Source: Sedimentisphaerales bacterium (GTDB lineage: Bacteria > Planctomycetota > Phycisphaerae > Sedimentisphaerales > SG8-4). Taken from it: a DNA stretch of 14,913 nt. The notes below the pieces were generated by a model. It saw only the letters and a list, made by a program, of their open reading frames with translations, was not told the DNA's origin and did no database searches. Each line of letters opens with the position of its first letter. Position 1 is the stretch's first letter. Both the position numbers and the translations under genes were made by a program. Shown here piece after piece: positions 1-6,437 of the stretch. Location: contig JAFGJR010000198.1 of assembly GCA_016928975.1 (NCBI GenBank), positions 1-14,913 on the forward strand. The letters are read 5' to 3'.

Positions 1-70
1 GTCAAGACGAAAAGTAATATAAATCCATACAAAATAAGCACTTATCACATCTTCTTGCAATGTCCCGACT

Positions 71-88
71 TTTGACGCAGGCGTCAAA
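71..88. promoter_or_regulatory. Perfect 18-bp dyad, candidate operator of the GH62 gene
   Basis: TTTGACGC and GCGTCAAA form a perfect inverted repeat around a 2-base centre (AG). It lies about 120 bases before the arabinofuranosidase start. The size and symmetry fit a site for a dimeric helix-turn-helix regulator of the LacI or GntR kind, a common way to control sugar-hydrolase genes; the regulator itself is not in this window. A -10-like TATGAT sits at 173-178, but I see no good -35 at the right distance from it. Bases 1-60 are AT-rich and hold no recognisable gene. Confidence 0.45.
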
Positions 89-210
89 CAAAGCCAATTC
101 GTCATGGAAGCCGGTCCCACGTGTGGTGGACCGGGCGCTTTGAACGTTGTGGCTCTGGGGCTTTGGGCGGGGTATGATACCGGCGGTCCGTGAATGGAAA
201 GGGCAGGGGT

Positions 211-1221
211 ATGAATAGCATTGGTCTGGTGATTACGGCTTCGTTGGCGGTGATTGCGGCGGGGCAACCGGTGGGGATTCTGTCGGGGCAGTTCCAGTGG
301 ACCTACGGCCCGGCGGTCCTCGACGCGAGACCGGTCGATGGAGTCGAGTTCATCTCGGTGAAGGATCCGTCGATTGTGCGGGATGGCGACAGGTGGCATC
401 TATTCTGCACGGTGCGAGGGCCTGCGCGGACCCATGCGATTGTGTATTTGAGCTTCAGCGAATTCAGCGAGGCCAACCGCGTGCCGCGACATGTCCTGTC
501 GTGTCATCCGGGGTACTTCTGCGCACCGCAGGTGTTCTACTTCACGCCTCACAAGAAGTGGTACTTGATCTGCCAGGCGGCGGATGAGGCGTGGGGCGAG
601 CCGCCGTATCGGCCGGCGTTCTCGACCACCGACAACATCAGCGACCCCAATTCGTGGGCGAAGCTCCAACCGCTCTATGACGAGCGGCCGAAAGGCGTCA
701 AGGCGTGGCTCGACTTCTGGGTGATTTGCGACGAGGCCAAAGCGCACCTGTTCTACACCTCGCTCGACGGGAAGATGTGGCGCGCGGAAACTCCCCTGTC
801 GGCGTTCCCAAAAGGTTGGTCAACGCCGGCGGTCGCCCTGACGGCGGACATCTTCGAGGCCAGTCACGCGTATCGGCTCAAAGGTCTCCACAAATACCTG
901 ACGCTGGTCGAAGCCCAGAACGGCCACGGCTGGCGATACTACAAAGCCTACACGGCGGACCGGCTCGACGGCCTATGGCAACCGCTGGCGGCCGGCAGGG
1001 ACGACGCCTTCGCCTCCATGCGGAACGTCATGCCCGGGGGAGACAGGTGGACCGATGTGGTCAGCCACGGCGAGCTGCTGCGCAGCGGGCGGGACGAGCA
1101 TCTCGAAGTGGACACCATGAATCTCCAATTGCTCTTCCAGGGCGCCCTCGACAAGGACCGGCAGGGCAAAGCGTACGGCGAGATCCCATGGCGTCTCGGC
1201 CTTCTCCAGCCTGCCGAGTAG
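211..1221 (+). CDS. Secreted alpha-L-arabinofuranosidase, glycoside hydrolase family 62
   Basis: The predicted product (336 residues) removes alpha-L-arabinofuranosyl side chains from arabinoxylan or arabinan outside the cytoplasm. The first ~18 residues (MNSIGLVITASLAVIAAG) look like a signal peptide. The rest is one five-bladed propeller domain with the family's landmarks: KDPSIV near residue 51 (D52, general base), APQVFYF near 105, WLDFWVICD at 166-174 (D168, pKa-tuning Asp), IFEASHAY near 214 (E216, general acid), and the closing NLQLLFQG...PWRLGLL. All three catalytic acids are present. I chose ATG 211 over the in-frame GTG at 190 because GGAAAGGG at 196-203 then gives a ribosome site about 7 bases away and the signal peptide begins cleanly. 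No carbohydrate-binding module is attached. GH62 is best known from fungi and actinomycetes. Its stop lies 18 bases from the stop of the convergent Cys-rich gene. Confidence 0.9.
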   Translation: MNSIGLVITASLAVIAAGQPVGILSGQFQWTYGPAVLDARPVDGVEFISVKDPSIVRDGDRWHLFCTVRGPARTHAIVYLSFSEFSEANRVPRHVLSCHPGYFCAPQVFYFTPHKKWYLICQAADEAWGEPPYRPAFSTTDNISDPNSWAKLQPLYDERPKGVKAWLDFWVICDEAKAHLFYTSLDGKMWRAETPLSAFPKGWSTPAVALTADIFEASHAYRLKGLHKYLTLVEAQNGHGWRYYKAYTADRLDGLWQPLAAGRDDAFASMRNVMPGGDRWTDVVSHGELLRSGRDEHLEVDTMNLQLLFQGALDKDRQGKAYGEIPWRLGLLQPAE

Positions 1222-1239
1222 GTGCCGTGTCCGCTGGGG

Positions 1240-1641
1240 CTAATGGCAGCCGATGCCCCAGAGCACGCAAGGATTGTACGATGTCTGGCCACAACAATCG
1301 CAATCGCAATCGCAGTCACAGCCGCAACCGCAGCCCGGCGTGCAGTCATCGCTCATCAGCCACAGCCAGGCGATGTTTCCACATGGCGACTGGCATGGGT
1401 TCTGATTGCCGCACGGGCAGGGACAGGGGTTCGTACAACCGCATGGATTGTAGCCCGGCCACTGAGCGGGCCACATTGAAGGATACTGGGTGGAACTGGG
1501 CCACGGCAGCGTATGGATGCCCGCGTGCGTCTGGAGCCACGCCTGCATCCACGTGTTGGTGTACGTCGCATTGATGCCGTACCCCCAGGCCGTCGTGCTG
1601 AACACCAGCACCACGGCCGCCAACAACACGTACTTTCTCAT
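1240..1641 (-). CDS. Small secreted cysteine-rich protein with (Asp-Cys) repeat tract
   Basis: I do not recognise a family. The 133-residue product opens with a clear signal peptide (MRKYVLLAAVVLVFSTTAWG), so it is exported. The mature part has a Trp/Tyr/Pro-rich N-terminal half, then a C-terminal half loaded with cysteine: NPCGC, NPCPCPC, NPCQSPCG, and a run in which Cys alternates with Gly then Asp (CGCGCDCDCDCDCC). I count 18 Cys and 9 Trp. The start is decided by AAGGAGGT at 1647-1654 on the minus strand, about 6 bases before ATG 1641; an in-frame extension to 1716 is possible but has no such site. The Cys pattern could support dense disulfide bonding or metal binding (inference only). 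It runs tail-to-tail with the GH62 gene. Function unknown; that it is a real gene is supported by the signal peptide and strong ribosome site. Confidence 0.75.
   Translation of the reverse strand: MRKYVLLAAVVLVFSTTAWGYGINATYTNTWMQAWLQTHAGIHTLPWPSSTQYPSMWPAQWPGYNPCGCTNPCPCPCGNQNPCQSPCGNIAWLWLMSDDCTPGCGCGCDCDCDCDCCGQTSYNPCVLWGIGCH
1297..1332. repeat. Six-unit hexamer repeat inside the Cys-rich gene
   Basis: On the plus strand the units are ATCGCA three times, then GTCACA, GCCGCA and ACCGCA, all six bases long and in phase. Read on the minus strand they encode the alternating Cys-Asp / Cys-Gly stretch. Three identical units followed by diverged ones suggest growth by replication slippage. Confidence 0.8.
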
Positions 1642-1765
1642 ACTGGACCTCCTTGCTATGGGACAGTCTTTCCATCCGCGCAGGGTCTCACCGACGAGGC
1701 CGCGATGCGCGGACACACTTCGACCGCAGAACGTCTCTCAAAGGCCGTACGCCGGGAGGCTGCCG

Positions 1766-1873
1766 TCACGGTTGCGCACGTTCGGTGCCGCAAATGAAAA
1801 CCACAGCAACATTGATCAAGGCAGACCTGACGTGGTACACCTTCCCCGCACAGTGAGGACACCTTCTTCTCAT
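1766..1873 (-). CDS. Possible 35-residue protein with CPHC knuckle (doubtful)
   Basis: ATG 1873 opens a short frame beginning MRRRCPHCAGKVYHV and containing a later ICG, so it looks like half of a zinc ribbon. It lies just inside the transcript expected from the minus-strand promoter at 1888-1917, with a leader of only about 8 bases, and no Shine-Dalgarno site is visible. The alternative is that this stretch is simply the long untranslated leader of the Cys-rich gene. Coding status is a guess. Confidence 0.2.
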   Translation of the reverse strand: MRRRCPHCAGKVYHVRSALINVAVVFICGTERAQP

Positions 1874-1887
1874 CGGTATCGACACTA

Positions 1888-1917
1888 TTTGTACCCTCGA
1901 CTCTGTCAACTTGTCAA
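1888..1917 (-). promoter_or_regulatory. Sigma70-type promoter, minus strand
   Basis: On the minus strand TTGACA (1912-1917) is followed after 18 bases by TACAAA (1888-1893). A second TTGACA copy lies at 1904-1909, two bases downstream of the first, too close to this -10 to serve it. Expected transcript start near 1881, giving a leader of about 240 bases for the Cys-rich gene at 1641 or a nearly leaderless mini-ORF at 1873. Confidence 0.5.
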
Positions 1918-1958
1918 GTGGAATCTCGTCCTTGTGCAGGGCAATCGCGTCGAAAGCC

Positions 1959-1988
1959 GCGGACCCCAATCAGACAGTCGCGGTCCGC
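1959..1988. repeat. Inverted repeat upstream of the dnaA promoter
   Basis: GCGGACC (1959-1965) and GGTCCGC (1982-1988) are perfect 7-base arms around 16 bases. It stands about 45 bases before the -35 of the dnaA promoter, so an operator role is possible. There is no T-run to suggest a terminator. Confidence 0.3.
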
Positions 1989-2031
1989 CACTCGATTCAG
2001 GCTTGGTGCTCCGGAGGCCGCGCAGATTTGG

Positions 2032-2060
2032 TTGACAGGGTACCGGCCGGCGGGTAGATA
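2032..2060 (+). promoter_or_regulatory. Candidate dnaA promoter
   Basis: A consensus TTGACA at 2032-2037 is followed after 17 bases by TAGATA at 2055-2060, a moderate -10 match. Transcription would start near 2067, leaving about 85 bases of leader before dnaA. Confidence 0.5.
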
Positions 2061-2152
2061 TGCTGTCGCTCGTGCTCGGTCGGTGCGGGCGGGGGCGGCA
2101 GAGAAGGGCGGTTCCTTTTTCTGATGGCTGATTGACGTATCCGACAAGGAGA

Positions 2153-3466
2153 ATGGCTTTGCCCGCTCACGAAGTGGAGAACATCTTCGCAAGGATTGTG
2201 GAACGGGCGAGGGCGATGGACCCGGCGAACGCGCGCAAGTGGTTCGATCAGCTCGCCGTCCTGCACTTCGACGGCGGGGCGATTCGCATCGGCTGTCCCG
2301 AGGAGGCCAGCGTGCGCTTTCTGGACGAGAACTGCCGGGCTACGTTCACCCGTGCGGCCCAGCAGATCACGGGGCACCTCGTGACTGTGGAGTTCGTCGT
2401 CAGTAACGGGCCGGGGAGAGCGCCTCGTGACGCCGGGGCCGGACCGTCGCTGCATCCGGACTACACGTTCGAGAACTTCGTCGTGGGGCCGAGCAATCGG
2501 CTGGCCCACGCCAGTTGCGTGGCGGTCAGCCAGTCGTTGGGACAGACGTACAATCCGCTGTTTCTCTACGGCAGCGCCGGGCTGGGCAAGACGCATCTGC
2601 TGCACGCCGTCTGTCACGAGGTCCGCCGGCGAGTGAGCGGGGCCGCCATCCAGTTGCTCAGTTGCGAGGAGTTCGTCAACCGGTTCATCCGAGCGATCGA
2701 ACAGGGGACGATCGGCGAGTTCCACCGCGAGTTTCGTACGGCGGACGCGCTGGTGATCGACGACGTGCAGTTCCTTCGCGAGCGCGAGCAGAGCCAGGAG
2801 GAGTTCTTCCACACGTTCAATGCTTTGTACAACAATGGCAAGCAGATCATCCTGAGCGCCGACAGCCCTCCGGCGGAGATTCCATCGCTGGAGGCGAGAC
2901 TGACGAGCCGGCTCAACTGGGGCCTGGTGGCCCGGATCGATCCGCCAAGCTACGAGACGCGAATCGCCATTGTGCAGAACAAGGCCCACCTTCGCGGCCT
3001 GTCCATCGGCGATGAGATCGCCGAGTATGTTGCGCGACAGGTCCACGCCAATATTCGCGAGCTGGAGGGCGCCCTGACGACGATCTACGCCCTGGCGACC
3101 ACCACGAAGGAGCCGGTCACGCTCGAATTGGCGCAGCGGGCACTGGAGGGCCAGATCCGGCTGACGACGCGCCGGATCACGATCACCGATATCATCGACG
3201 TAGTGACGCGGCACTTCGACGTGCGCATCACGGACCTGCAAAGCAAACGACGCAGCCAGAGCGTCACCATGCCTCGGCAGGTCTGCATGTTCCTCGCTCG
3301 CCAGATGACCAGGCACAGTCTCGAAGAGATCGGCGGCCATCTCGGCGGACGGGACCACACGACCGTGATGCACGCCTGCAGCAAGATCGCGGGGGAGAAG
3401 GATTCCGACCCCAAGATGCAAGCCCTTTTGACTGAGTTGAGCAGGCAGATCACGCAGGTGAGTTGA
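2153..3466 (+). CDS. dnaA: Chromosomal replication initiator protein DnaA
   Basis: DnaA binds DnaA boxes at the origin, unwinds DNA as an ATP-driven filament and loads the helicase. The 437-residue product has a domain I-like N-terminus (WFDQL..), a short linker, the AAA+ core entered by YTFENFVVGPSN, Walker A GSAGLGKT at 140-147, Walker B with D203-D204 (VIDDVQF), sensor 1 (ILSADSPP), the arginine-finger region LTSRLNWGL, sensor 2 (NIRELEGAL), and domain IV with PRQVCMFLARQMT and the signature GGRDHTTVMHA at 398-408. The start is open: ATG 2153 has AAGGAG (2146-2151) only one base away, too close, whereas in-frame TTG 2159 is at the ideal 7-base spacing; TTG 2132 has no site. The true start may therefore be 2159. 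No dnaN, recF or gyrB lies next to it, unlike many bacteria, so a paralogous role cannot be excluded, but all motifs are intact. Confidence 0.93.
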   Translation: MALPAHEVENIFARIVERARAMDPANARKWFDQLAVLHFDGGAIRIGCPEEASVRFLDENCRATFTRAAQQITGHLVTVEFVVSNGPGRAPRDAGAGPSLHPDYTFENFVVGPSNRLAHASCVAVSQSLGQTYNPLFLYGSAGLGKTHLLHAVCHEVRRRVSGAAIQLLSCEEFVNRFIRAIEQGTIGEFHREFRTADALVIDDVQFLREREQSQEEFFHTFNALYNNGKQIILSADSPPAEIPSLEARLTSRLNWGLVARIDPPSYETRIAIVQNKAHLRGLSIGDEIAEYVARQVHANIRELEGALTTIYALATTTKEPVTLELAQRALEGQIRLTTRRITITDIIDVVTRHFDVRITDLQSKRRSQSVTMPRQVCMFLARQMTRHSLEEIGGHLGGRDHTTVMHACSKIAGEKDSDPKMQALLTELSRQITQVS

Positions 3467-3531
3467 TTGCCGGTCGTTCGGATTGAGCCGGGCACAGGAA
3501 TCGCCTGCCCGCCGCGGTCCCCCGTGTCGGC

Positions 3532-3547
3532 GCCAGCACAGGCTGGC
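3532..3547. other. Hairpin in the dnaA to glycosyltransferase gap
   Basis: GCCAGC and GCTGGC form a perfect 6-base stem with a 4-base loop (ACAG), preceded by a weaker bulged hairpin at about 3490-3510 (GGGCA...TGCCC). Neither is followed by a T-run, so a rho-independent terminator is not supported. The rest of 3467-3656 shows nothing recognisable. Confidence 0.3.
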
Positions 3548-3656
3548 ACGCAATACAGCCGTCCCGTCAACGACGGCGATCACCAATTTGCCTGTTGCCA
3601 CCGACGGCGCTGCGAGAAGCTTCAACACTTTCGCGCTGGCCGAGCCGCTTTGATTC

Positions 3657-3665
3657 TGGTAGAAT
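3657..3665 (+). promoter_or_regulatory. Extended -10 promoter before the glycosyltransferase
   Basis: TGG followed directly by TAGAAT (3660-3665) fits an extended -10 element. A poor -35 (TGGCCG, 3637-3642) lies 17 bases upstream. The expected start near 3672 leaves about 48 bases before the GTG start codon. Confidence 0.4.
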
Positions 3666-3719
3666 GGTTCCTGGTTTCTCGATTTCAGATCCGTACCTTT
3701 TTGCAGTTAGGTATTCGGT

Positions 3720-4853
3720 GTGAACCGCAGTTCTGTGACGTACGCCGCAAATGAAGCGAGCATCGACGTATCGGCAGTGCGGACGCTGCTTCGCCCTGTC
3801 CTGATCGTGTCGGAGAGCACGCTGGCGGAGCAATCCGCGTTTCTCAGGCACCTATTGGTGGGTCTGGTCGACGAGTCGATTTCCACCACCCTGGTCTGCC
3901 CGCCGGGTTGCGATGTTGAATCGCTGGTGCCGGGACCCGTGGCCGTGCTTTCCTATCCGCTGGTCAGCCTGCCTCTGGCGAGACATCTGGGCACTGGTTA
4001 TCTCGCGGGCGAGTTGGCGAAGTTGCGGCCGACGGTCCTGCACAGTCTCTCCGAGAACACAGCGTCGCTGACACGTCGCTTGGCGCGTCGGCTGCGCATG
4101 CCCTACGTTCAGATGATCAATTCTCTGGCGGGGGGATTCTCGCGAGTCCATCTGTCGCCCCGACGGTGCCGGGCGATCATCACACCCGCCCGGAGCATCG
4201 CCGCCAGCGTGGCCAGGGCGTATCCCCGGTTTGCCGACCGAGTCCGGCAGATTCGGATTGGGACCTTCATTGAGGAGGACACCGTCTGCTTCTCCAATCC
4301 TTCCCGGCTGCCGAGCATCGTTCTGGCCCAACCGCTTCGGCGGGTCTCCGACTTCGAGGCCTTCTTCAAGGTCGTCAAGGCGCTGCTGGCAGACGGCTAC
4401 GACTTCATGGTGGTTCTGATGGGCAACGGGCCGGCGGAGCACGGATTGCGCCGATTGCTGGAGGATCTCGGCATTGCCCAGGCAGTCACCATTGTGCCGG
4501 TGCTGGATCCGTGGCGGTCCGTCCTGGCGGCGGGAGACATCTTCGTGCGGCCTCGACCTCGGCGGGTGTTCAGCATGTTTCTGCTGGAGGCCATGAGCCT
4601 GGGCACCGCCGTTGTGGCCTGCAAGGGCGGCGTCGACGATCTGATCATGCCCGACCGGACGGCCTTGGTCTTCGAGCGGGACAATGAACAGAGCATCCGT
4701 CATGCCTTGACGCAACTGCTTGACCAACATGACTTTGCGCGCCATCTGGCCATGACGGCACAGGAGCATGTCAGGGCTCAGCACTCGGTGAGCCAGATGG
4801 TGTCGGCTACCTTGAAGACCTATATCGAGGTGCAGCGTCTCGATCGTCGTTGA
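3720..4853 (+). CDS. GT-B glycosyltransferase, family 4 type (group 1)
   Basis: The 377-residue product is a retaining GT-B glycosyltransferase that would move a sugar from a nucleotide-sugar to an unknown acceptor, probably at the inner face of the membrane during glycan synthesis. The N-terminal half is a divergent Rossmann domain (PVLIVSEST.. near 26). The C-terminal half is typical: a glycine loop GNGP, then FLLEAMSLGTAVVACKGG around residues 286-304, then LIMPDRTALVFERDN. The family's E-x7-E pair is altered: the second Glu is E290 (LLEAM) but the first position is Arg (R282), and the usual Glu after the GG loop is Asp (GGVDDLI). The start is GTG 3720, with only a weak AGGT before it; a later start such as GTG 3735 is possible. 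It stands between dnaA and a sigma factor with no other glycan genes near, so the acceptor cannot be deduced. Confidence 0.8.
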   Translation: MNRSSVTYAANEASIDVSAVRTLLRPVLIVSESTLAEQSAFLRHLLVGLVDESISTTLVCPPGCDVESLVPGPVAVLSYPLVSLPLARHLGTGYLAGELAKLRPTVLHSLSENTASLTRRLARRLRMPYVQMINSLAGGFSRVHLSPRRCRAIITPARSIAASVARAYPRFADRVRQIRIGTFIEEDTVCFSNPSRLPSIVLAQPLRRVSDFEAFFKVVKALLADGYDFMVVLMGNGPAEHGLRRLLEDLGIAQAVTIVPVLDPWRSVLAAGDIFVRPRPRRVFSMFLLEAMSLGTAVVACKGGVDDLIMPDRTALVFERDNEQSIRHALTQLLDQHDFARHLAMTAQEHVRAQHSVSQMVSATLKTYIEVQRLDRR

Positions 4854-4933
4854 CTGCAAGGGGACACGAACCGGCGGACCACGCGGGGCCCGCTATGAGG
4901 AGGTTCTTAGACGCAGGTTTTTGAATCATTCGC

Positions 4934-4945
4934 CGTTCGCGAACG
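4934..4945. promoter_or_regulatory. 12-bp perfect palindrome upstream of the sigma factor gene
   Basis: CGTTCGCGAACG is a perfect palindrome 50 bases before the ATG of the ECF sigma gene, in the gap 4854-4995. It may be an operator. No convincing -35/-10 pair was found in this gap. Confidence 0.3.
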
Positions 4946-4995
4946 CCTTGTTCCTGATGGGCACGACGGGAAAAGGCTGGTTAGGAGAGACGACC

Positions 4996-6264
4996 ATGGC
5001 GGAGACAGAGTCGGTGCTGCTGAGCCGTTTCGCCAGGACCGGGGATGCGGAGGCATTCGCGGAGATCACCCGGCGCCATGCCGGGCTCGTCTATGGAGCC
5101 GCATTGCGGGTTCTTGCGGACGTGGACCGGGCGGCGGACGTGGCCCAGGAGACGTTCCTACAGCTCACGAAGGACGCCCACAGCGTGACCGGCTCGCTGC
5201 CGGGCTGGCTGCACCGGGTGGCGACGCACAAGGCCATCGATCAGATGCGCCGGGACGCCTCGCGCAGGCGTCGCGAGGCCGAATACACGGCCGACAAGCC
5301 CCGGGAGGTAACGGACTGGAAGGACCTGTCCCGGTACGTTGATGAGGAGCTGAACAGGCTGGACAATGAGACGCGAGAGATGCTGGTCGCCCACTTCCTG
5401 CAAGGCCAGACGACGCGGCAGGTCGCTCTGGCTCGGGGTGTCTCCCAGGCTACCGTTTCTCGTCGCATCGATGCCGGTGTGACCCAACTGCGCGCCGTGC
5501 TTCGCAAACGTGGGCTGCTCGTGACCGCAGGCATTCTGAGCACACTGCTCGGCCGACACGCCGCTCAGGCGGCACCGACACCGCTGATGATCGAATTGGG
5601 CAAGATGGCCCTTGTGGGCGGTCATGCGGCCGTCGGAACGGGCGGTGCCTCGTTCATCGAGACCTCTGCCGGTGGCCTGCTGGCGGGAGTGAAGGCCAAC
5701 ATTGTGGCGGTGGCCGCCGTGGCTGCGGTCGCCGTGATCGGCGCCGGCTCGGTCGTGACCTATCGGCATGCGACACGGCCGCGCACTTCCGAGAGCACTA
5801 TCGTGACCAGGTCGCCCGCGTCGAAGACGCGATCCCGTGCAACCGTCGCCAAGTCGGTCTCCTCTCCACAGCCTGCCGCGGTCACGACGACCGGCTCCTC
5901 GGATGCGGCAAAAAGGTGGACCGAGCTCATCAGTAGCGTGGGGAACCGCACTGGCGGACAGGGTGGCCAGCCGACTCAGCAACCTGGGTCCCAGCAGGCG
6001 ACGGGCGTTCCGCCGGCCGGCAGTGCAGTTGCGGCTTCGCAAGGCGGCATGGGAGGGATGATCGGAGGCGCCATGATGATGGGAGCGGTTTCACCCTCAC
6101 GGGAAGATCAGCGACCGGATCCGGTGGGACTGTCGGTTGGCATATTTGTCAGCACCAGCAACGGTGAAGTGGTGCAGGCCGGGATCATCGTCGAGGAGCC
6201 CACCGGGTCCATCGCGCCCAGCGAGCCCAACGATTCCAACGACACGGGCCCCGACGGGAAGTAG
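4996..6264 (+). CDS. ECF sigma factor with membrane anchor and exported C-terminal extension
   Basis: This 422-residue protein couples an extracytoplasmic-function sigma factor to a transmembrane segment. Region 2 occupies about residues 20-95 (AFAEITRRHAGLVYGAALRV, DVAQETFLQL, LPGWLHRVATHKAIDQMRRD). Region 4 spans about 118-172 and carries the helix-turn-helix (QVALARGVSQATVSRRIDAG). A hydrophobic helix follows at 236-255 (IVAVAAVAAVAVIGAGSVV). The remaining ~165 residues are low-complexity Ser/Thr/Gln/Gly-rich, with a Gly/Met patch (GGMGGMIGGAMMMGAV) and an acidic Pro/Asn/Asp tail, presumably outside the inner membrane. A normal ECF is about 190 residues. ATG 4996 is chosen over TTG 4921 because AGGAGA (4983-4988) lies 7 bases before it. 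Such extended ECFs are known in planctomycetes and may not need a separate anti-sigma factor; none is encoded next door. A broken second region 4 follows at once. Confidence 0.88.
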   Translation: MAETESVLLSRFARTGDAEAFAEITRRHAGLVYGAALRVLADVDRAADVAQETFLQLTKDAHSVTGSLPGWLHRVATHKAIDQMRRDASRRRREAEYTADKPREVTDWKDLSRYVDEELNRLDNETREMLVAHFLQGQTTRQVALARGVSQATVSRRIDAGVTQLRAVLRKRGLLVTAGILSTLLGRHAAQAAPTPLMIELGKMALVGGHAAVGTGGASFIETSAGGLLAGVKANIVAVAAVAAVAVIGAGSVVTYRHATRPRTSESTIVTRSPASKTRSRATVAKSVSSPQPAAVTTTGSSDAAKRWTELISSVGNRTGGQGGQPTQQPGSQQATGVPPAGSAVAASQGGMGGMIGGAMMMGAVSPSREDQRPDPVGLSVGIFVSTSNGEVVQAGIIVEEPTGSIAPSEPNDSNDTGPDGK

Positions 6265-6329
6265 AGATCATGGCACCGGAGTGATGTGCGTATCCCCGCG
6301 CGCAAGTGTGGGTGTCTGCATCTGGGCGG

Positions 6330-6432
6330 CAGGGCCCTGATGCCGGCTGGATAACGACTCGCGGGTGCCGCCTGTACGCCACTTCCTGGAAGGCTGCTCC
6401 ATGGCGGAACTCGCGCGGCGGCACCGATCACG
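6330..6432 (+). pseudogene. Decayed fragment of a second ECF sigma factor (region 4)
   Basis: A stretch read from 6347 gives LDNDSRVPPVRHFLEG followed by CSMAELARRH. It aligns without gaps to LDNETREMLVAHFLQG (5359-5406) in the intact sigma gene just upstream: 9 of 16 residues identical and 3 more similar, and 'FLEG.SMAELARRH' fits the helix-turn-helix entry of this family. The frame has a TGA at 6338. A one-base insertion relative to the intact gene (CTGATGCCGGCTG against CTGAACAGGCTG) explains it, because the preceding ALMP sits in the neighbouring frame. After 6424 the similarity stops. No start, region 2 or complete helix-turn-helix remains. It is probably the relic of a tandem duplicate or of an older gene; boundaries are approximate. 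Confidence 0.55.
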
Positions 6433-6437
6433 AGGAT

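Larger units (their letters stand above)
1642..2152. other. Divergent intergenic region between the Cys-rich gene and dnaA
   Basis: About 510 bases without a firm gene. It holds a minus-strand promoter at 1888-1917, a plus-strand promoter at 2032-2060, an inverted repeat at 1959-1988 and one doubtful minus-strand mini-ORF (1766-1873). I searched by eye for DnaA boxes (TTATCCACA and close variants, both strands) and found none, so there is no sign that this is the replication origin. The ORFs that cross it have no ribosome site and no recognisable protein. Confidence 0.6.

Noticed and set aside
1642..2152. Replication origin next to dnaA.
   Set aside because: No TTATCCACA-type boxes or AT-rich unwinding stretch; the closest match near 1797 (AAAACCACA) agrees at 6 of 9 positions only.
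3532..3547. Rho-independent terminator after dnaA.
   Set aside because: The stem is perfect but followed by ACGCAATACAG, with no T-run.
1997..3628. 543-codon minus-strand open frame over dnaA.
   Set aside because: It is the GC-rich antisense shadow of dnaA, whose domains and motifs run along the whole plus-strand frame; the antisense product is Arg/Asp/His-rich with no domain.
3852..4859. 335-codon minus-strand frame over the glycosyltransferase.
   Set aside because: Antisense shadow: composition is Gln/Arg/His-rich with no motifs, while the plus strand carries clear GT-B features.
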